Counted from the stretch's first letter, positions 44,360 through 54,031 are shown. The stretch: DNA of 64,000 nt from Ancylobacter mangrovi (GCF_024752355.1 NZ_JANTHZ010000002.1:310001-374000), one strand, 5' to 3'. Numbers and translations are program-made. Notes: a model not told the origin generated them from the sequence alone.

Positions 44360-46909
44360 TCAGCCCCGCCTCAGCGCGACCAGCAGCGGCAGGCGCGCTT
44401 CCAGCATGTGGCCGGCAAGAGAGACCTGCCGGCCTTCGAGATCGCGGAACCCCGCCGGCAGCTCCAGTGCCGTCATCTCCGGCGGTACCTCGCCCTCCGG
44501 CACGCGGGTCGGCACCACGACGAGCACCGCGTCACCCGCGCCCTCGCGCACGAAGCCGAACCAGCGCCATGGCGAAGGTGCGAAGTCGAGCGGCCGGTAG
44601 CCTCCCCCGGAAAAGCAGCCGAGATCGCGCCGCAGCCCGAGCAGGCGGTGCGTCAGCCCGCATTTTTCCACATCCTCCGGCTCCCCCTCGCCCGACAGCG
44701 CGGCGAGACGACGCTCGAAATCGACCGGACGGCGATTGTCGGGGTCGACCAGCGAGAAATCCCGGAATTCCGTGCCCTGATAGATGTCCGGCGTGCCCGG
44801 CAAGGTAAGCTGCAGCGCCGTCTGGGCGAGCGAGAGCACATGCGTGGCCGGCGCGAGGCGCGCCACCAGACGCCCGACGAGGCGGCGATAGTCCTCGCCC
44901 CCGGTGCCCTCGACCAGTTCACCGGCGACGCGCAGCACCGCCGCCTCATAGGCGTGGTCGGGCGTCTCCCAGGTGGTGTGGCGCTTGGCCTCGCGCAGAG
45001 CCTTGAGCATGTAGCCCTCGAGGCGTGCCATCGTGATCGGCCAGGTCGCGATCAGCGTCTGGTGGATCAGCCGTTCCTCCAGCCCGTCGGGGATCGCGCC
45101 CTCCTCGCTCTTTTCCCGCAGCGGGGCGAGCAGAGGTTCGGCCTCGCGCAGGAAGTCGCGCCAGAGCGCGGGGCGGTGCGACAGGGCGTTGAGCCGCGCA
45201 CGCGTCTCCGGTCCGCGCTTGGTGTCGTGGGTCTCGAGCGGGACGAGGTCGCGCGCACCGAGCCGCGCCCGCGCTGCGAACAGGCGGTGCAGCTCGCCGG
45301 GCTCGCGCGCGGGATGGTCGAGATCTCCGCCGACCTCGTTGACCGAGACCAGGATCGGCGTGCGGTAGAGCTCGGTATCCTCGAAGCCCTTCGCCATGGC
45401 CGGCCCCGAGACCTGCTGGAAATAGCGGCGGAACGCGCGGTCGCCCGCGACCTCGGGCTTTTCGAGCCGGTCGAGCAGCAGGTGCGCCGCCGCCACCGTC
45501 ATCGGGTCCTCATGCGCCTCGACGCGCTCCAGCGTCGCCGCCCAGATGGCCGTGTCGGCGGGACCGTGCGCGTGGTCGGTCGCGTAGCTGCGATAGACCG
45601 GGCAGTGGACGAGAAGGGCGAGGACCGCGCGCGCGAGCGCGCCCTCGGTGATGTCGCCGCGCTCCATTTCCTCGCGCAGCCCCTCGCGCACCAGCCCGAC
45701 CAGCCGGGCAAGCTCGGCGCCGAGACTGGTGCGCATGATCTCGCGCTTGGCCGCCGCGACGCGCTCGCCCGTGGTGCCGCGCAGCAGGTTGGCGGCGCGC
45801 AGCTCCGCCTCGAAGGCACGGTAGCCGGCCTCGTCGACGAACAGGGCGTTGATGTCGTTGAGCCGCTCATAGCCGGTGGTGCCGTCGATCGGCCAGGCGG
45901 GCAGAACCTCGCCCGGCTCCAGGATCTTCTCGACGAACACCGGCACGTCGGGGCCGACCGCCGCGCGCAGCCGCTCCAGATATCCGGCGGGGTCGACGAG
46001 CCCGTCGACATGGTCGATGCGAAGCCCCTGCACGAGGCCGCGCCGCACCAGCGCCAGGATCAGCGCATGCGTCGCCTCGAACACCGCCGGGTCCTCGACC
46101 CGCACCCCGACGAGGTCGGTGATGTTGAAGAAGCGGCGGTAGTTGAGCTCGTCCGCCGCCGTGCGCCACCAGGCGAGGCGCCAGTGCTGGGTCTCCAGCA
46201 GCGCGGCGAGGTCGGCGCCAGCGAGCGCCTCTTCCACCATCTCCCGCGCCGCCTCGGGGAGCGCGCGCATCGCCTCGCGCGCTGCGCCGATGGCGGGCGC
46301 GTGGACATTGCCGGAGGCCAGCGCGACCCAGACGCCGGCGAGCGGGGCGAGCGCGTCCTCACGGTGCGCCAGCGGCTCCAGCAGGGTGGAGACGCTTGCG
46401 GGCCCGAGCGGGAAGGCGTGCTCGGCATAGGCAACGACGAAGCGCCCGGCCTCCCAGTCGGCGTGCAGGCTCAGGCGTCCTTCTTCCAGCGTGGCCCGCA
46501 GCGGGTCGCCGAGCACCGGGAGCAGCAGCCGGCCCGCCTCCCACCAGATGTCGAACAGCGCGGCGGCGGGCGCCGCGGGGCCGAATTCCAGCGCCTCCAT
46601 CCAGTAGGGATTGTGGCTGGAGGCCGCCATGTGGTTCGGCACGATGTCGAGGATCAGGCCGAGGCCGTTCGCCGCCAGCGCGCCCGCCAGCGCCTCGAAG
46701 CCCGCAGCGCCGCCGAGCTCGGGATTGATGAGGTTCGGGTCGACCGCGTCATAGCCGTGCATCGAGCCCGGCACCGCCGCCAGGATCGGCGAGGCGTAGA
46801 CGTGGCTGACGCCGAGCCGCGCCAGATAGGGCACGACGGCCTCCGCCGCGGTGAAGGGAAAATCGCGGTGGAATTGCAGCCGGTAGGTCGCGCGAAGGGG
46901 AGGCGTCAT
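44360..46909 (-). CDS. treY: malto-oligosyltrehalose synthase
   Basis: 849 residues from the ATG at 46909, which overlaps treZ as ATGA. Isomerises the reducing-end glucose of maltodextrins from alpha-1,4 to alpha,alpha-1,1. GH13 (family 26) motifs: DIVPNH (88-93), GLRIDHVDGL with nucleophile Asp299 and VEKIL with Glu327; later the ETHDTKRGPETRAR motif typical of TreY. First half of the two-enzyme route from glycogen to trehalose. The frame is open further upstream, but that part belongs to treZ in another frame. Confidence 0.94.
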   Translation of the reverse strand: MTPPLRATYRLQFHRDFPFTAAEAVVPYLARLGVSHVYASPILAAVPGSMHGYDAVDPNLINPELGGAAGFEALAGALAANGLGLILDIVPNHMAASSHNPYWMEALEFGPAAPAAALFDIWWEAGRLLLPVLGDPLRATLEEGRLSLHADWEAGRFVVAYAEHAFPLGPASVSTLLEPLAHREDALAPLAGVWVALASGNVHAPAIGAAREAMRALPEAAREMVEEALAGADLAALLETQHWRLAWWRTAADELNYRRFFNITDLVGVRVEDPAVFEATHALILALVRRGLVQGLRIDHVDGLVDPAGYLERLRAAVGPDVPVFVEKILEPGEVLPAWPIDGTTGYERLNDINALFVDEAGYRAFEAELRAANLLRGTTGERVAAAKREIMRTSLGAELARLVGLVREGLREEMERGDITEGALARAVLALLVHCPVYRSYATDHAHGPADTAIWAATLERVEAHEDPMTVAAAHLLLDRLEKPEVAGDRAFRRYFQQVSGPAMAKGFEDTELYRTPILVSVNEVGGDLDHPAREPGELHRLFAARARLGARDLVPLETHDTKRGPETRARLNALSHRPALWRDFLREAEPLLAPLREKSEEGAIPDGLEERLIHQTLIATWPITMARLEGYMLKALREAKRHTTWETPDHAYEAAVLRVAGELVEGTGGEDYRRLVGRLVARLAPATHVLSLAQTALQLTLPGTPDIYQGTEFRDFSLVDPDNRRPVDFERRLAALSGEGEPEDVEKCGLTHRLLGLRRDLGCFSGGGYRPLDFAPSPWRWFGFVREGAGDAVLVVVPTRVPEGEVPPEMTALELPAGFRDLEGRQVSLAGHMLEARLPLLVALRRG

Positions 46910-48717
46910 GCGGCAAGGCTCCAGACGGCGGCGGCGAACGGGCCGAGCGCGAGCCGTCCGTCCGTCTCGTGGAGCACGTCGCCGAGGCTGGTTGCCACCG
47001 GCATGCCGGGCCGGCCGGTCGGCGCGGCCATCACCACGCGCTCCGTGCCGGGGTTCAGCGCCATCACCAGCGTGCCGGCGGCAAAGCGCCAGACGAGGCG
47101 CAGCGCGTCGCCCTCGCGCGCCTGGTCGGCGCCGAGGAACTCGCTCGCCGTGAGCGGCCAGACGAGGCGTCGGCGCAATTCCGCCAGCCGGTGGAAGGCG
47201 TCGAGCTCGGCCTGCGCCGAAGCGGAGGCGAAATCGGCCGGGCGCAGCTTGGCGGACTGGAAGGTCGCGGGGTCGAGCGGATCGGGAAAGCTCGCCGCGT
47301 CGTGGTCCCTGAAGAAGTCGGGAAACTCGCTGCGACGTCCCTCGCGCACGGCGTCCGCGAGTTCGCCGCCGAAATCGCAGAAGAAGGGGAAGGGCGTCGC
47401 CAGCAGCGCCTCCTCGCCCATGAACAGCAGCGGCACGGATGGCGAGAGCATCAGCACGAAGCGCAGGAAGGCGAGCCGCTTCGGCTCCACCGCGCCGGCG
47501 AGCCGGTCGCCCAGCGGGCGATTGCCGATATGGTCGTGGTTCTGGATGAAGGCGACGAAGGCCTCCGGCGGCAGCTCGCGCGAGGCCTCGCCGCGCGGCG
47601 CGCCTTCCGCGTCCGGGTAGGGCTCGCCCTGGAACACGAAGCCTTCCGCCAGCGCCCGCCCGGCCCCGGCGACCGGATCGCCGGCATAGGGCCGGTAATA
47701 GCCCCGGCTCTCGCCGGTCGCGAGCACGTGGAACACGTGGTGCCAGTCGTCGTTCCACTGCGCGTCGTAGAGGCCTTCCTCGCGGGTCATCCAGCCGGCG
47801 ATGTTGTCGTGGTTCTCGAGCACGAGATAGGCGTCCGGCTTCACCGCCCGGCAGCCCAGCGCCAGCTCGCGCAGGAAGGTCTCGACCCCGCCGGTGGTGA
47901 GGGCGTGGACGGCGTCGAAGCGCAGCCCGTCGAAGCCCACATCGCCCAGCCAGTAGCGCGCGTTCTCGACGAAGAAGGCGCGCACCAGCGGGTTCTCGAG
48001 GTCCACCGCCGGCCCCCACGGGGTGCGCACATCCTCGCGGAAGAAGGAGCGCGCATAGAGCGGCAGGAAATTCCCGCTCGGGCCGAAATGGTTGTAGACG
48101 ACGTCCAGCATCACCGCGAGGCCGCGCGCATGGGCGGCCTCGATCAGCGCGTGGAGGTCCGCCGGCGTGCCGTAGCTGCGGTCGGGCGCATAGAGCAGCA
48201 CGCCGTCATAGCCCCAGTTCCAGCGCCCGGGAAAATCGGCGAGCGGCATCAGCTCGATCACGGTGAAGCCGGCGTCGCGGTAATGGTCGAGCCGCTCGAT
48301 CAGGGCGCACAGCGTGCCGTCGGGGGTCGCCGCGCCGACATGAAGTTCGGCGATGACCGCCTCGTGCCAGGGCCGTCTGGCGAAGGATGCGACGTCCGCC
48401 GGCGGCTCGGGCACCAGGCTCCAGCCCTCGGCATCCTCGCGCTGCCCGTGCGAGGCGGGGTCCGGCACGTCCTGCCCGCCGACGCGGAACATATAGGCCG
48501 TGCCCGAGCCGGCGCCGGGAACGTCGGCGACATGGAACCCGTCTTCCGTGGGCTGCATGGGCCGGGGTTCGGCGCCCTCGATCAGCAGCTCGACCGCCGG
48601 CGCATCCGGCGCCCAGAGGCGGAAGCGCGTGCCGCCCGCGGTCGGCAGCGGCCCGAACCGGGGCGGCGCGCCGGGCGGCGGAGTATCGGCCGGCGTCGTC
48701 TCGGAACTTCCACTCAT
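46906..48717 (-). CDS. treZ: malto-oligosyltrehalose trehalohydrolase
   Basis: 603 residues from the ATG at 48717 (ATGA overlap with glgX). Releases trehalose from the TreY product. N-terminal carbohydrate-binding/beta domain (to about 110), then the GH13 barrel: DVVYNHFGP, GLRFDAVHAL with nucleophile Asp268, LENHDN with Glu301, and IQNHDHIGN with the stabilising Asp. Sits between glgX and treY, completing the pathway. Confidence 0.94.
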   Translation of the reverse strand: MSGSSETTPADTPPPGAPPRFGPLPTAGGTRFRLWAPDAPAVELLIEGAEPRPMQPTEDGFHVADVPGAGSGTAYMFRVGGQDVPDPASHGQREDAEGWSLVPEPPADVASFARRPWHEAVIAELHVGAATPDGTLCALIERLDHYRDAGFTVIELMPLADFPGRWNWGYDGVLLYAPDRSYGTPADLHALIEAAHARGLAVMLDVVYNHFGPSGNFLPLYARSFFREDVRTPWGPAVDLENPLVRAFFVENARYWLGDVGFDGLRFDAVHALTTGGVETFLRELALGCRAVKPDAYLVLENHDNIAGWMTREEGLYDAQWNDDWHHVFHVLATGESRGYYRPYAGDPVAGAGRALAEGFVFQGEPYPDAEGAPRGEASRELPPEAFVAFIQNHDHIGNRPLGDRLAGAVEPKRLAFLRFVLMLSPSVPLLFMGEEALLATPFPFFCDFGGELADAVREGRRSEFPDFFRDHDAASFPDPLDPATFQSAKLRPADFASASAQAELDAFHRLAELRRRLVWPLTASEFLGADQAREGDALRLVWRFAAGTLVMALNPGTERVVMAAPTGRPGMPVATSLGDVLHETDGRLALGPFAAAVWSLAA

Positions 48718-50777
48718 TCGTGCCACTCCCATACGACGAGGGTGCGCGCGGGCATGGTGAAGGTCTCGCCGGGCGCGAGGCGCGCGCCTTCCAGATCGTT
48801 GCCCGTGGCGAGGACCGCCTCCCATCCGCCCGACTTGGTCGGCAGGGCGACGAAGTCGACGTCGACATGGGAGGCGTTGAGCATCATGGTCAGCGAATGT
48901 TCGTCGCGAAAGACCGGGGAGAGGCGCACCGTCAGGCATTTGCTGTGCGGGTTGGCCCAGTCCTCCTCGCTCATGCGCGTGCCGCCATTGGAAAACCAGG
49001 CGACGTCGGGCTGGCCGAGCTCGTTGCGCGCCCCGGTCAGGAACTCGGGGCGCGAGAGGGCCGAGTTGCGCTTGCGCAGAGCCGCCAGCCGGGCGACGAA
49101 ATCGGTGAGCTCGGGGTCCTCGTCCGACCAGTCGATCCAGCCGATCTCGTTGTCCTGGCAATAGGCGTTGTTGTTGCCGCCCTGCGAGTTGGAGCGCTCG
49201 TCGCCGCCCAGCAGCATGGGAATGCCCTGGCTGAGGAACAGCGTCGCCAGCAGGTTGCGCTTCTGGCGCTGGCGTAGCGCCAGCACCTCGGGATCGTCGG
49301 TCTCGCCCTCGACGCCGCAGTTCCAGCTCCGGTTGTCGTCATGGCCGTCGCGGTTGTCCTCGCCGTTCGCCTCGTTGTGCTTGTCGTTGTAGGAGACGAG
49401 GTCGTGCAGGGTGAAACCGTCATGGGCGGTGATGAAGTTCACGCTCGACCACGGCCGGCGGCGCCCTTCCGAGAAGATGTCGGCCGAGGCCGCGAAGCGG
49501 GTGGCGAAGCTCGGCAGCAGCCCTTCCGAGCCGCACCAGAACTGGCGCACCACGTCGCGATAGTCGCCGTTCCACTCCGAGAAGCCGGGCGGGAAGGCGC
49601 CGAGCTGGTAGCCCCCCGGCCCGACGTCCCACGGCTCGGCGATCAGCTTGAGGTCGCCCAGCACCGGGTCCTGAAGGATCGCGTTGAAGAAGGCGTGGCC
49701 GGGATCGAAGCCGTCCGGCCGCCGGCCCAGCGTGGCGGCGAGGTCGAAGCGGAAGCCGTCGATGCCGTAGAGCTGCGCCCACATGCGCAACGAATCCATG
49801 ATCATCTGCAGAACGCGCGGATGGTCGGTATTGACCGCATTGCCGCAGCCGGTCAGGTCGTCATAGTAGCGCGGGTCGCCCGGCAGCAGCCGGTAGTAGG
49901 ACGCGTTGTCGATGCCCCGGAAGGAGAGCGTCGGGCCGAAATGGTTGCCCTCGCAGGTGTGGTTGTAGACCACGTCGAGGATCACCTCGATCCCCGCCTG
50001 GTGCAGCCTGTCCACCGCCTCGCCGATCGATTCCAGCCCGTCCTCGCCGAGATAGCGCGGCTCCGGGGCGAAATAGTTCAGCGTGTTGTAGCCCCAGTAA
50101 TTGCTCAGCCCCCGGTCGACCAGGTGCCGGTCCTGCAGGAAGGCGTGGACCGGCAGCAGCTCCAGCGCGGTGACGCCGAGCTTTACCAGCTGGTCGACGA
50201 ATTCCGGCTGGCCGAGCGCGGTGAAGGTGCCGCGGATCGATTCGGGCACCAAAGGGTGGCGCATGGTCAGCCCGCGCACATGCCCCTCATAGATCACCGT
50301 CTTGGGCCAGAACACGCGCGGGTGGGCGGTGGCGACCAGCGGCGCGCCCGACACCACCCTGGCCTTCGGCATGAAGGGCGCGCTGTCGCGCTCGTCCATG
50401 ACGAGGTCGGAATCGGGGCTGCCGTCGATGGTGTAGCCGTAGAGAGCGTCGTCCCAGCCGATGCCGCCCACCAGCGCGCGCGCATAGGGGTCGAGCAGCA
50501 GCTTGTTGAAGTTGAAGCGGTGGCCTTCCTGCGGCAGCCAGGGCCCGGAGACGCGCCAGCCATAGACCTGCCCGCGCCCGACGCCGGGCAGGTGGCAATG
50601 CCAGACCCCGTTGGTGCATTCGTGCAGCTCGATGCGCTCCACTTCGCGCTCGCCGAGCCGGTCGAACAGGCACAGCGTGACGCCGGCCGCATTGTCGGAA
50701 AACAGCGCGAAGTTGGTCCCCGTGCTGTCGACCGTTACACCGAGAGGAAAGGCGTAGCCCGGATTGACGCGTCTCAT
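48714..50777 (-). CDS. glgX: glycogen debranching enzyme
   Basis: 687 residues from the ATG at 50777 (AGGGG upstream). Hydrolyses alpha-1,6 branches so that linear maltodextrins reach TreY. N-terminal CBM48-like domain, then GH13 motifs: DVVYNHT, GFRFDLA with nucleophile Asp345, AEPWD with Glu381, and TAHDGFTL. Ends with the GlgX/isoamylase C-terminal beta domain. First gene of glgX-treZ-treY, with the EcfG-like promoter upstream. Confidence 0.94.
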   Translation of the reverse strand: MRRVNPGYAFPLGVTVDSTGTNFALFSDNAAGVTLCLFDRLGEREVERIELHECTNGVWHCHLPGVGRGQVYGWRVSGPWLPQEGHRFNFNKLLLDPYARALVGGIGWDDALYGYTIDGSPDSDLVMDERDSAPFMPKARVVSGAPLVATAHPRVFWPKTVIYEGHVRGLTMRHPLVPESIRGTFTALGQPEFVDQLVKLGVTALELLPVHAFLQDRHLVDRGLSNYWGYNTLNYFAPEPRYLGEDGLESIGEAVDRLHQAGIEVILDVVYNHTCEGNHFGPTLSFRGIDNASYYRLLPGDPRYYDDLTGCGNAVNTDHPRVLQMIMDSLRMWAQLYGIDGFRFDLAATLGRRPDGFDPGHAFFNAILQDPVLGDLKLIAEPWDVGPGGYQLGAFPPGFSEWNGDYRDVVRQFWCGSEGLLPSFATRFAASADIFSEGRRRPWSSVNFITAHDGFTLHDLVSYNDKHNEANGEDNRDGHDDNRSWNCGVEGETDDPEVLALRQRQKRNLLATLFLSQGIPMLLGGDERSNSQGGNNNAYCQDNEIGWIDWSDEDPELTDFVARLAALRKRNSALSRPEFLTGARNELGQPDVAWFSNGGTRMSEEDWANPHSKCLTVRLSPVFRDEHSLTMMLNASHVDVDFVALPTKSGGWEAVLATGNDLEGARLAPGETFTMPARTLVVWEWHE

Positions 50778-50872
50778 CTGTGCCCCTGATCCCTGGTCGC
50801 CAGTATCGACCATCCGTGCCGCCGGCACCCGCCGAGGCCCTCGCCCCGGCAGCATAGTGCCTGCCTGCCGGC

Positions 50873-50897
50873 AACATCTCTCGCTGCCAGCCGTTCC
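50873..50897 (-). promoter_or_regulatory. EcfG-like promoter upstream of glgX-treZ-treY
   Basis: On the minus strand GGAAC (50897-50893), 17 bases, then GTT (50875-50873). It matches sigma-EcfG spacing but has T instead of C before GTT. Predicted start near 50867, about 90 bp before the glgX start. Trehalose genes under EcfG control are known in alphaproteobacteria. Confidence 0.55.
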
Positions 50898-50906
50898 CGG
50901 CGGGGA

Positions 50907-51599
50907 TCAGGATATTTCGCGCGCGGGGGGTGCGAACAGGTCGCCCTGGGCAGGGCGGCCGGCCGATTCCGGCAGGCCGTGGCCGACGATCCTTAGCGCG
51001 TCGTCCGGCAGCGGGCGCTGCAGGGCCCTCGCCTCCTCCCACGGCGCGCGAAGCCAGACCTCGCGCTCCTCGGCGGTGGTGAGGATGACCGGCATCGCCT
51101 TGGGGTGGATCGGCTTCACCACCGCGTTCGGCTCCGTCGTCAGGAAGGCGAAGATGTCGGCGGTGACCTCGCCCTCCTTCACCTTGCGCACGCTGGTCCA
51201 GTTGGTCCACAGGCCGGCGAAGAAGGCGAGCGGGCGGGTCTCGTCGAGCGCGAACCAAGTGACCTCGTGCGTCACCGGCGCGTTCTCCGAGAAGCTGGTG
51301 AACGGCACCAGGCAGCGATGCGCCGGCCCGAGCCAGCGGCGCCAGTGTGGCGAGCCGACATTGCGGATGTTGGTGACGCCGGGATCGCGGTTCTTCCCCT
51401 TCAGCACGAACACCGGCGAGGGCATGCCCCAGCGGGCCATGGCGAGCTCGGCGCCGTCCGCGCCCATGCGCACGACCGGCGCGGGATAGTCCGGGAAGAT
51501 CTCCGGCTGCGGGGGAAGGTTGCCGGCTTTGTTCTTCAGCGTCCCGACGAGATCAGCGATCGCGTCGACATTGGAGTGGTGGCTGTAGAGATTGCACAT
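50907..51599 (-). CDS. SRAP (SOS response-associated peptidase / HMCES-like) DNA-protein crosslink protein
   Basis: 230 residues. SRAP proteins use the processed N-terminal cysteine to shield abasic sites by a covalent thiazolidine link. Cys2 (MCNLYSHH), Asn77 or Asn80, Glu105 (FSENAP) and His165 (HPKAMPVIL) match the YedK set. Standalone, leftward, upstream of the trehalose operon. No LexA box was found near its start. Confidence 0.9.
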   Translation of the reverse strand: MCNLYSHHSNVDAIADLVGTLKNKAGNLPPQPEIFPDYPAPVVRMGADGAELAMARWGMPSPVFVLKGKNRDPGVTNIRNVGSPHWRRWLGPAHRCLVPFTSFSENAPVTHEVTWFALDETRPLAFFAGLWTNWTSVRKVKEGEVTADIFAFLTTEPNAVVKPIHPKAMPVILTTAEEREVWLRAPWEEARALQRPLPDDALRIVGHGLPESAGRPAQGDLFAPPAREIS

Positions 51600-51645
51600 C
51601 GACCGCCCAACGCCAATTCTGTCGCGACAAAAGCTGGAATAGTCG

Positions 51646-51693
51646 TCGGAGGGTCAGGATTTGAGCCTGCCCCTGGTCCCGAACGAAGTGCGC
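51646..51693 (-). repeat. degenerate copy of the tRNA-Pro 3' part, candidate attachment site
   Basis: 48 bp aligning to 53958-54006 of tRNA-Pro(CGG), in the same orientation. Shared segments are TCGGAG, CAGGATTTGA, CCTGC and GTCCCGAACGA, then GTGCGC; it has several substitutions and a 4-base deletion in the variable/anticodon-stem region. It covers the acceptor 3' strand, T arm and anticodon. Best read as the distal junction of an element inserted at the tRNA 3' end. Confidence 0.75.
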
Positions 51694-51719
51694 GGCCGTC
51701 GGCGGACCGGCGGCCGCGC
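51690..51719. other. 9-bp GC-rich inverted repeat beside the tRNA fragment
   Basis: GCGCGGCCG (51690-51698) and CGGCCGCGC (51711-51719) with a 12-base loop, immediately next to the tRNA-Pro copy and about 18 bp from the MFS stop. A run of six A follows on the plus strand. Might end the MFS or SRAP transcripts, but neither orientation has a standard T tract after the stem. Confidence 0.5.
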
Positions 51720-51736
51720 GCTTCAAAAAAGCTTCC

Positions 51737-53158
51737 TCAGTGCGAGATCGCCTCGAGCGACTTTCCCTTGGTTTCCACGCCAAGAAGTCCGATCGCCAGC
51801 GCGGCCACCACGAAGGATCCAGCACCTAGCGCGAAGACCCCGTGATTGCCAAGCGTCGGCAGGACCACGCCGATCACATAGGGGCCCAGGAGCGAGCCGA
51901 TCCGACCCACGGCAGAGGCGCAGCCGGCGCCGGTTGCGCGCGAGCGCGTCGGATAGAGTTCCGGCGTGTAGGCGTAGAGCACCGACCACATGCCGAAGAG
52001 GAAGAACTGCATCGCAAGGCCATAGGCGATCAGCAAGGTGACCGACGGCGCGTTGCCGTAGAAGTAGGCCGCGACCGCCGCGCCGACCAGCATGAGCATC
52101 GCCGTCGGCTTGCGCCCCCATTTGTCGAGCAGTATCGCCGCGGCGATGAACCCGGGCACGCCCGCGAGCGAGATCGTGATCGTATAGCTGACCGACTTCA
52201 TGACGCTGAAGCCGGCTTCCTGCAGCAGCGCGCTGAGCCAGGTGGTGAGGCCGTAGAAACCGAGCAGGGCGAAGAACCACACCGTCCAGATCATGACGGT
52301 ACGGCGCGCATAGCCGTCGGCCCAGAGCTCCATAAAGGAAGAGCGCCGTTCGCGGCGCGGACGGGGAGGCAGGGGTTTCGGCTCGTCGAGCAGCGTGCCG
52401 GCCGGAAGGCGCTTCAGCACCTTGGCTTCGATCCCGACCATGACGCGCTCGGCTTCCCGGGTCCGGCCGGCATCTACCAGCCAGCGTGGCGACTCCGGGA
52501 TGATGACCCGGACGACGAACAGGAACAGGGCCGGAAATGCCTGGAACAGGAACATGGTGCGCCAGTCGTGGTGGGTCAGGAAGTAGAGGCTGAGCACGCC
52601 CGCAGCAATGAAGCCGAGCGGCCAGAACCCTTCGAGGATCGCGAGATAACGCCCCCGCTTCGCGGTCGGCAGGAATTCGGAGAGGATCGCCAGCGCGACC
52701 GGGAACTCCATTCCCATGCCGAAACCGAGCAGCAGCCTCGCATAGCCGAGCGTCTCGGCGTTCGACGCATAGGCACACCAGAGGCTGCCGAGCCCCCAGA
52801 AGATCATGCTGATCTGGAAGACCGACTTCCGGCCGATCCGATCCGCCAGCATCCCCGCGAGCGCGGCGCCCAGGAACATGCCGACAAAGCTCATGCTGGA
52901 GAGAAGGCCCGCCTGGGTCGTCGTGAGGCCGAATTCCTCGCGGATCGATCCGAGCAGAAAGGTCAGCGATCCCAGATCGATGGAATCGAACAGCCACGCC
53001 GTCGCGATGATGCCGAAGATCAGCCGCTGATATCCGGTCATGGGCAGCCGCTCGAGTCGTGCGGCGATCATGACATCGGCAGTGGTATCGGCGGCGGCAG
53101 CGGTTCTGGCAGAAGCCAAAGCGGCTCCCGCCGCCTGGTCGGAAGCTAGATCTGACAC
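51737..53158 (-). CDS. MFS transporter, aromatic-acid/sugar-porter type
   Basis: 473 residues from a GTG (53158) with GGGAGGAC upstream. Twelve membrane segments with a central loop (about 230-275). MFS signature GMLADRIGRKS (about 102-112) and PESPRWLVDAGR at the end of the first half, then the second copy LLDKWGRKPTA. Resembles AAHS-type aromatic-acid:proton symporters; substrate unknown. Codon use is less GC3-biased than the flanks. It is the only intact gene inside the tRNA-bounded segment. Confidence 0.82.
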   Translation of the reverse strand: MSDLASDQAAGAALASARTAAAADTTADVMIAARLERLPMTGYQRLIFGIIATAWLFDSIDLGSLTFLLGSIREEFGLTTTQAGLLSSMSFVGMFLGAALAGMLADRIGRKSVFQISMIFWGLGSLWCAYASNAETLGYARLLLGFGMGMEFPVALAILSEFLPTAKRGRYLAILEGFWPLGFIAAGVLSLYFLTHHDWRTMFLFQAFPALFLFVVRVIIPESPRWLVDAGRTREAERVMVGIEAKVLKRLPAGTLLDEPKPLPPRPRRERRSSFMELWADGYARRTVMIWTVWFFALLGFYGLTTWLSALLQEAGFSVMKSVSYTITISLAGVPGFIAAAILLDKWGRKPTAMLMLVGAAVAAYFYGNAPSVTLLIAYGLAMQFFLFGMWSVLYAYTPELYPTRSRATGAGCASAVGRIGSLLGPYVIGVVLPTLGNHGVFALGAGSFVVAALAIGLLGVETKGKSLEAISH

Positions 53159-53957
53159 GGTAATCGTCCTCCCTACATTTTAATTTTTTCAGTCGGAGAG
53201 CGAACCCAATCAGATCGGGCAATAACATGCAATAGATATGTCAGTAGTCGACATACAGAGACCCGCCTGCGACGGTGCCTCCTGTTCCCGATCCCGGAAT
53301 ATGCGGGACGGAACGCCGCTTTCTCGGCCGTGCAGCCACTGTGCTGCTGGCCGAAGCGCACGGCGCAGCAGTGCACACCTTCAAAGGACGAATTCGGCTT
53401 GCGAAGCTCCTCTTGCCTCTTGCCGGAAGGAGCAGAACCGGCGACCTCATCCTGCCGATAAAGGCTGGCTGCGGTCAGACCGCAGCGGCATGCAAATAGG
53501 GTTGCAGCCCAGAACGACCGCTAGATTGGCGATCGACTATGACACTGGCGCCGGATGCCTTCGGCGGCTTCTACAGACACAAGACGGGGCAAGAAGCGTC
53601 CGTTCGATCCGTGGGACGAGGGAGCTGGGACTGGGGAATCGGCGGACGATGCCGAGGGTTCGGCCGTCGAGAGAGCAGCGCCGACACCCGGCAGTTCTCT
53701 CAGCAAAGCTCAACATCCCGGTCGACCTACGTGCTTGAAACCGACGGGTGCCCGCACATCGCCGATTCAAGAGGCGAAGGGACTCTTTCGACTCCACTGA
53801 AACGGCCGCTCTGGCGATTCCGCGCGTCGGGCAGCGGAGAAGGATACGGACCTTCCCGTTCATGGAGCCGCCGTTTCGTGGACCATTTCATGGGCGCGCC
53901 TCTCGGCGCCGCCCGTCGCGGTGGCATAATTTATTGAAAGAACTCGGGAAATTTTGG
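53159..53957. other. 799 bp without a recognisable gene
   Basis: Upstream of the MFS gene and up to the tRNA-Pro 3' end. Lower in GC than its surroundings. Overlapping short frames exist in all phases but their translations look random. It holds an AT-rich patch (53175-53190, poly-T) near the MFS start and a perfect 7-bp hairpin GCTGCGG/CCGCAGC (53468-53486). I see no integrase, transposase or tRNA besides the flanking one. It probably contains MFS promoter sequence and decayed foreign DNA. Confidence 0.5.
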
Positions 53958-54031
53958 TCGGAGTGGCAGGATTTGAACCTGCGACCCCCTCGTCCCGAAC
54001 GAGGTGCGCTACCAGGCTGCGCTACACTCCG
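53958..54031 (-). tRNA. tRNA-Pro (CGG)
   Basis: 74 nt without encoded CCA. Acceptor stem CGGAGTG/CACTCCG with discriminator A, D arm with AGCGCAGCCTGGTAGC, anticodon stem CCTCG/CGAGG with loop TTCGGGA (anticodon CGG), and T arm GCAGGTTCAAATCCTGC. Its 3' end (53958) faces the putative island. Divergent from tRNA-Gln. Confidence 0.95.

Larger units (their letters stand above)
51646..53958. mobile_element. putative remnant of a small tRNA-Pro-integrated genomic island
   Basis: Bounded by a diverged tRNA-Pro 3' fragment and the intact tRNA-Pro 3' end, directly repeated. Holds one MFS transporter and about 800 bp with no recognisable gene and visibly lower GC than the flanks. No integrase, transposase or phage gene is present. 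Extent and origin are inferred from the flanking repeats only. Confidence 0.5.

Noticed and set aside
53420-53486. Possible second degraded tRNA (GCAGAACCGGCGACCT and a GC hairpin)
   Set aside because: The putative T arm does not pair and no cloverleaf can be drawn; only the 7-bp hairpin is real.
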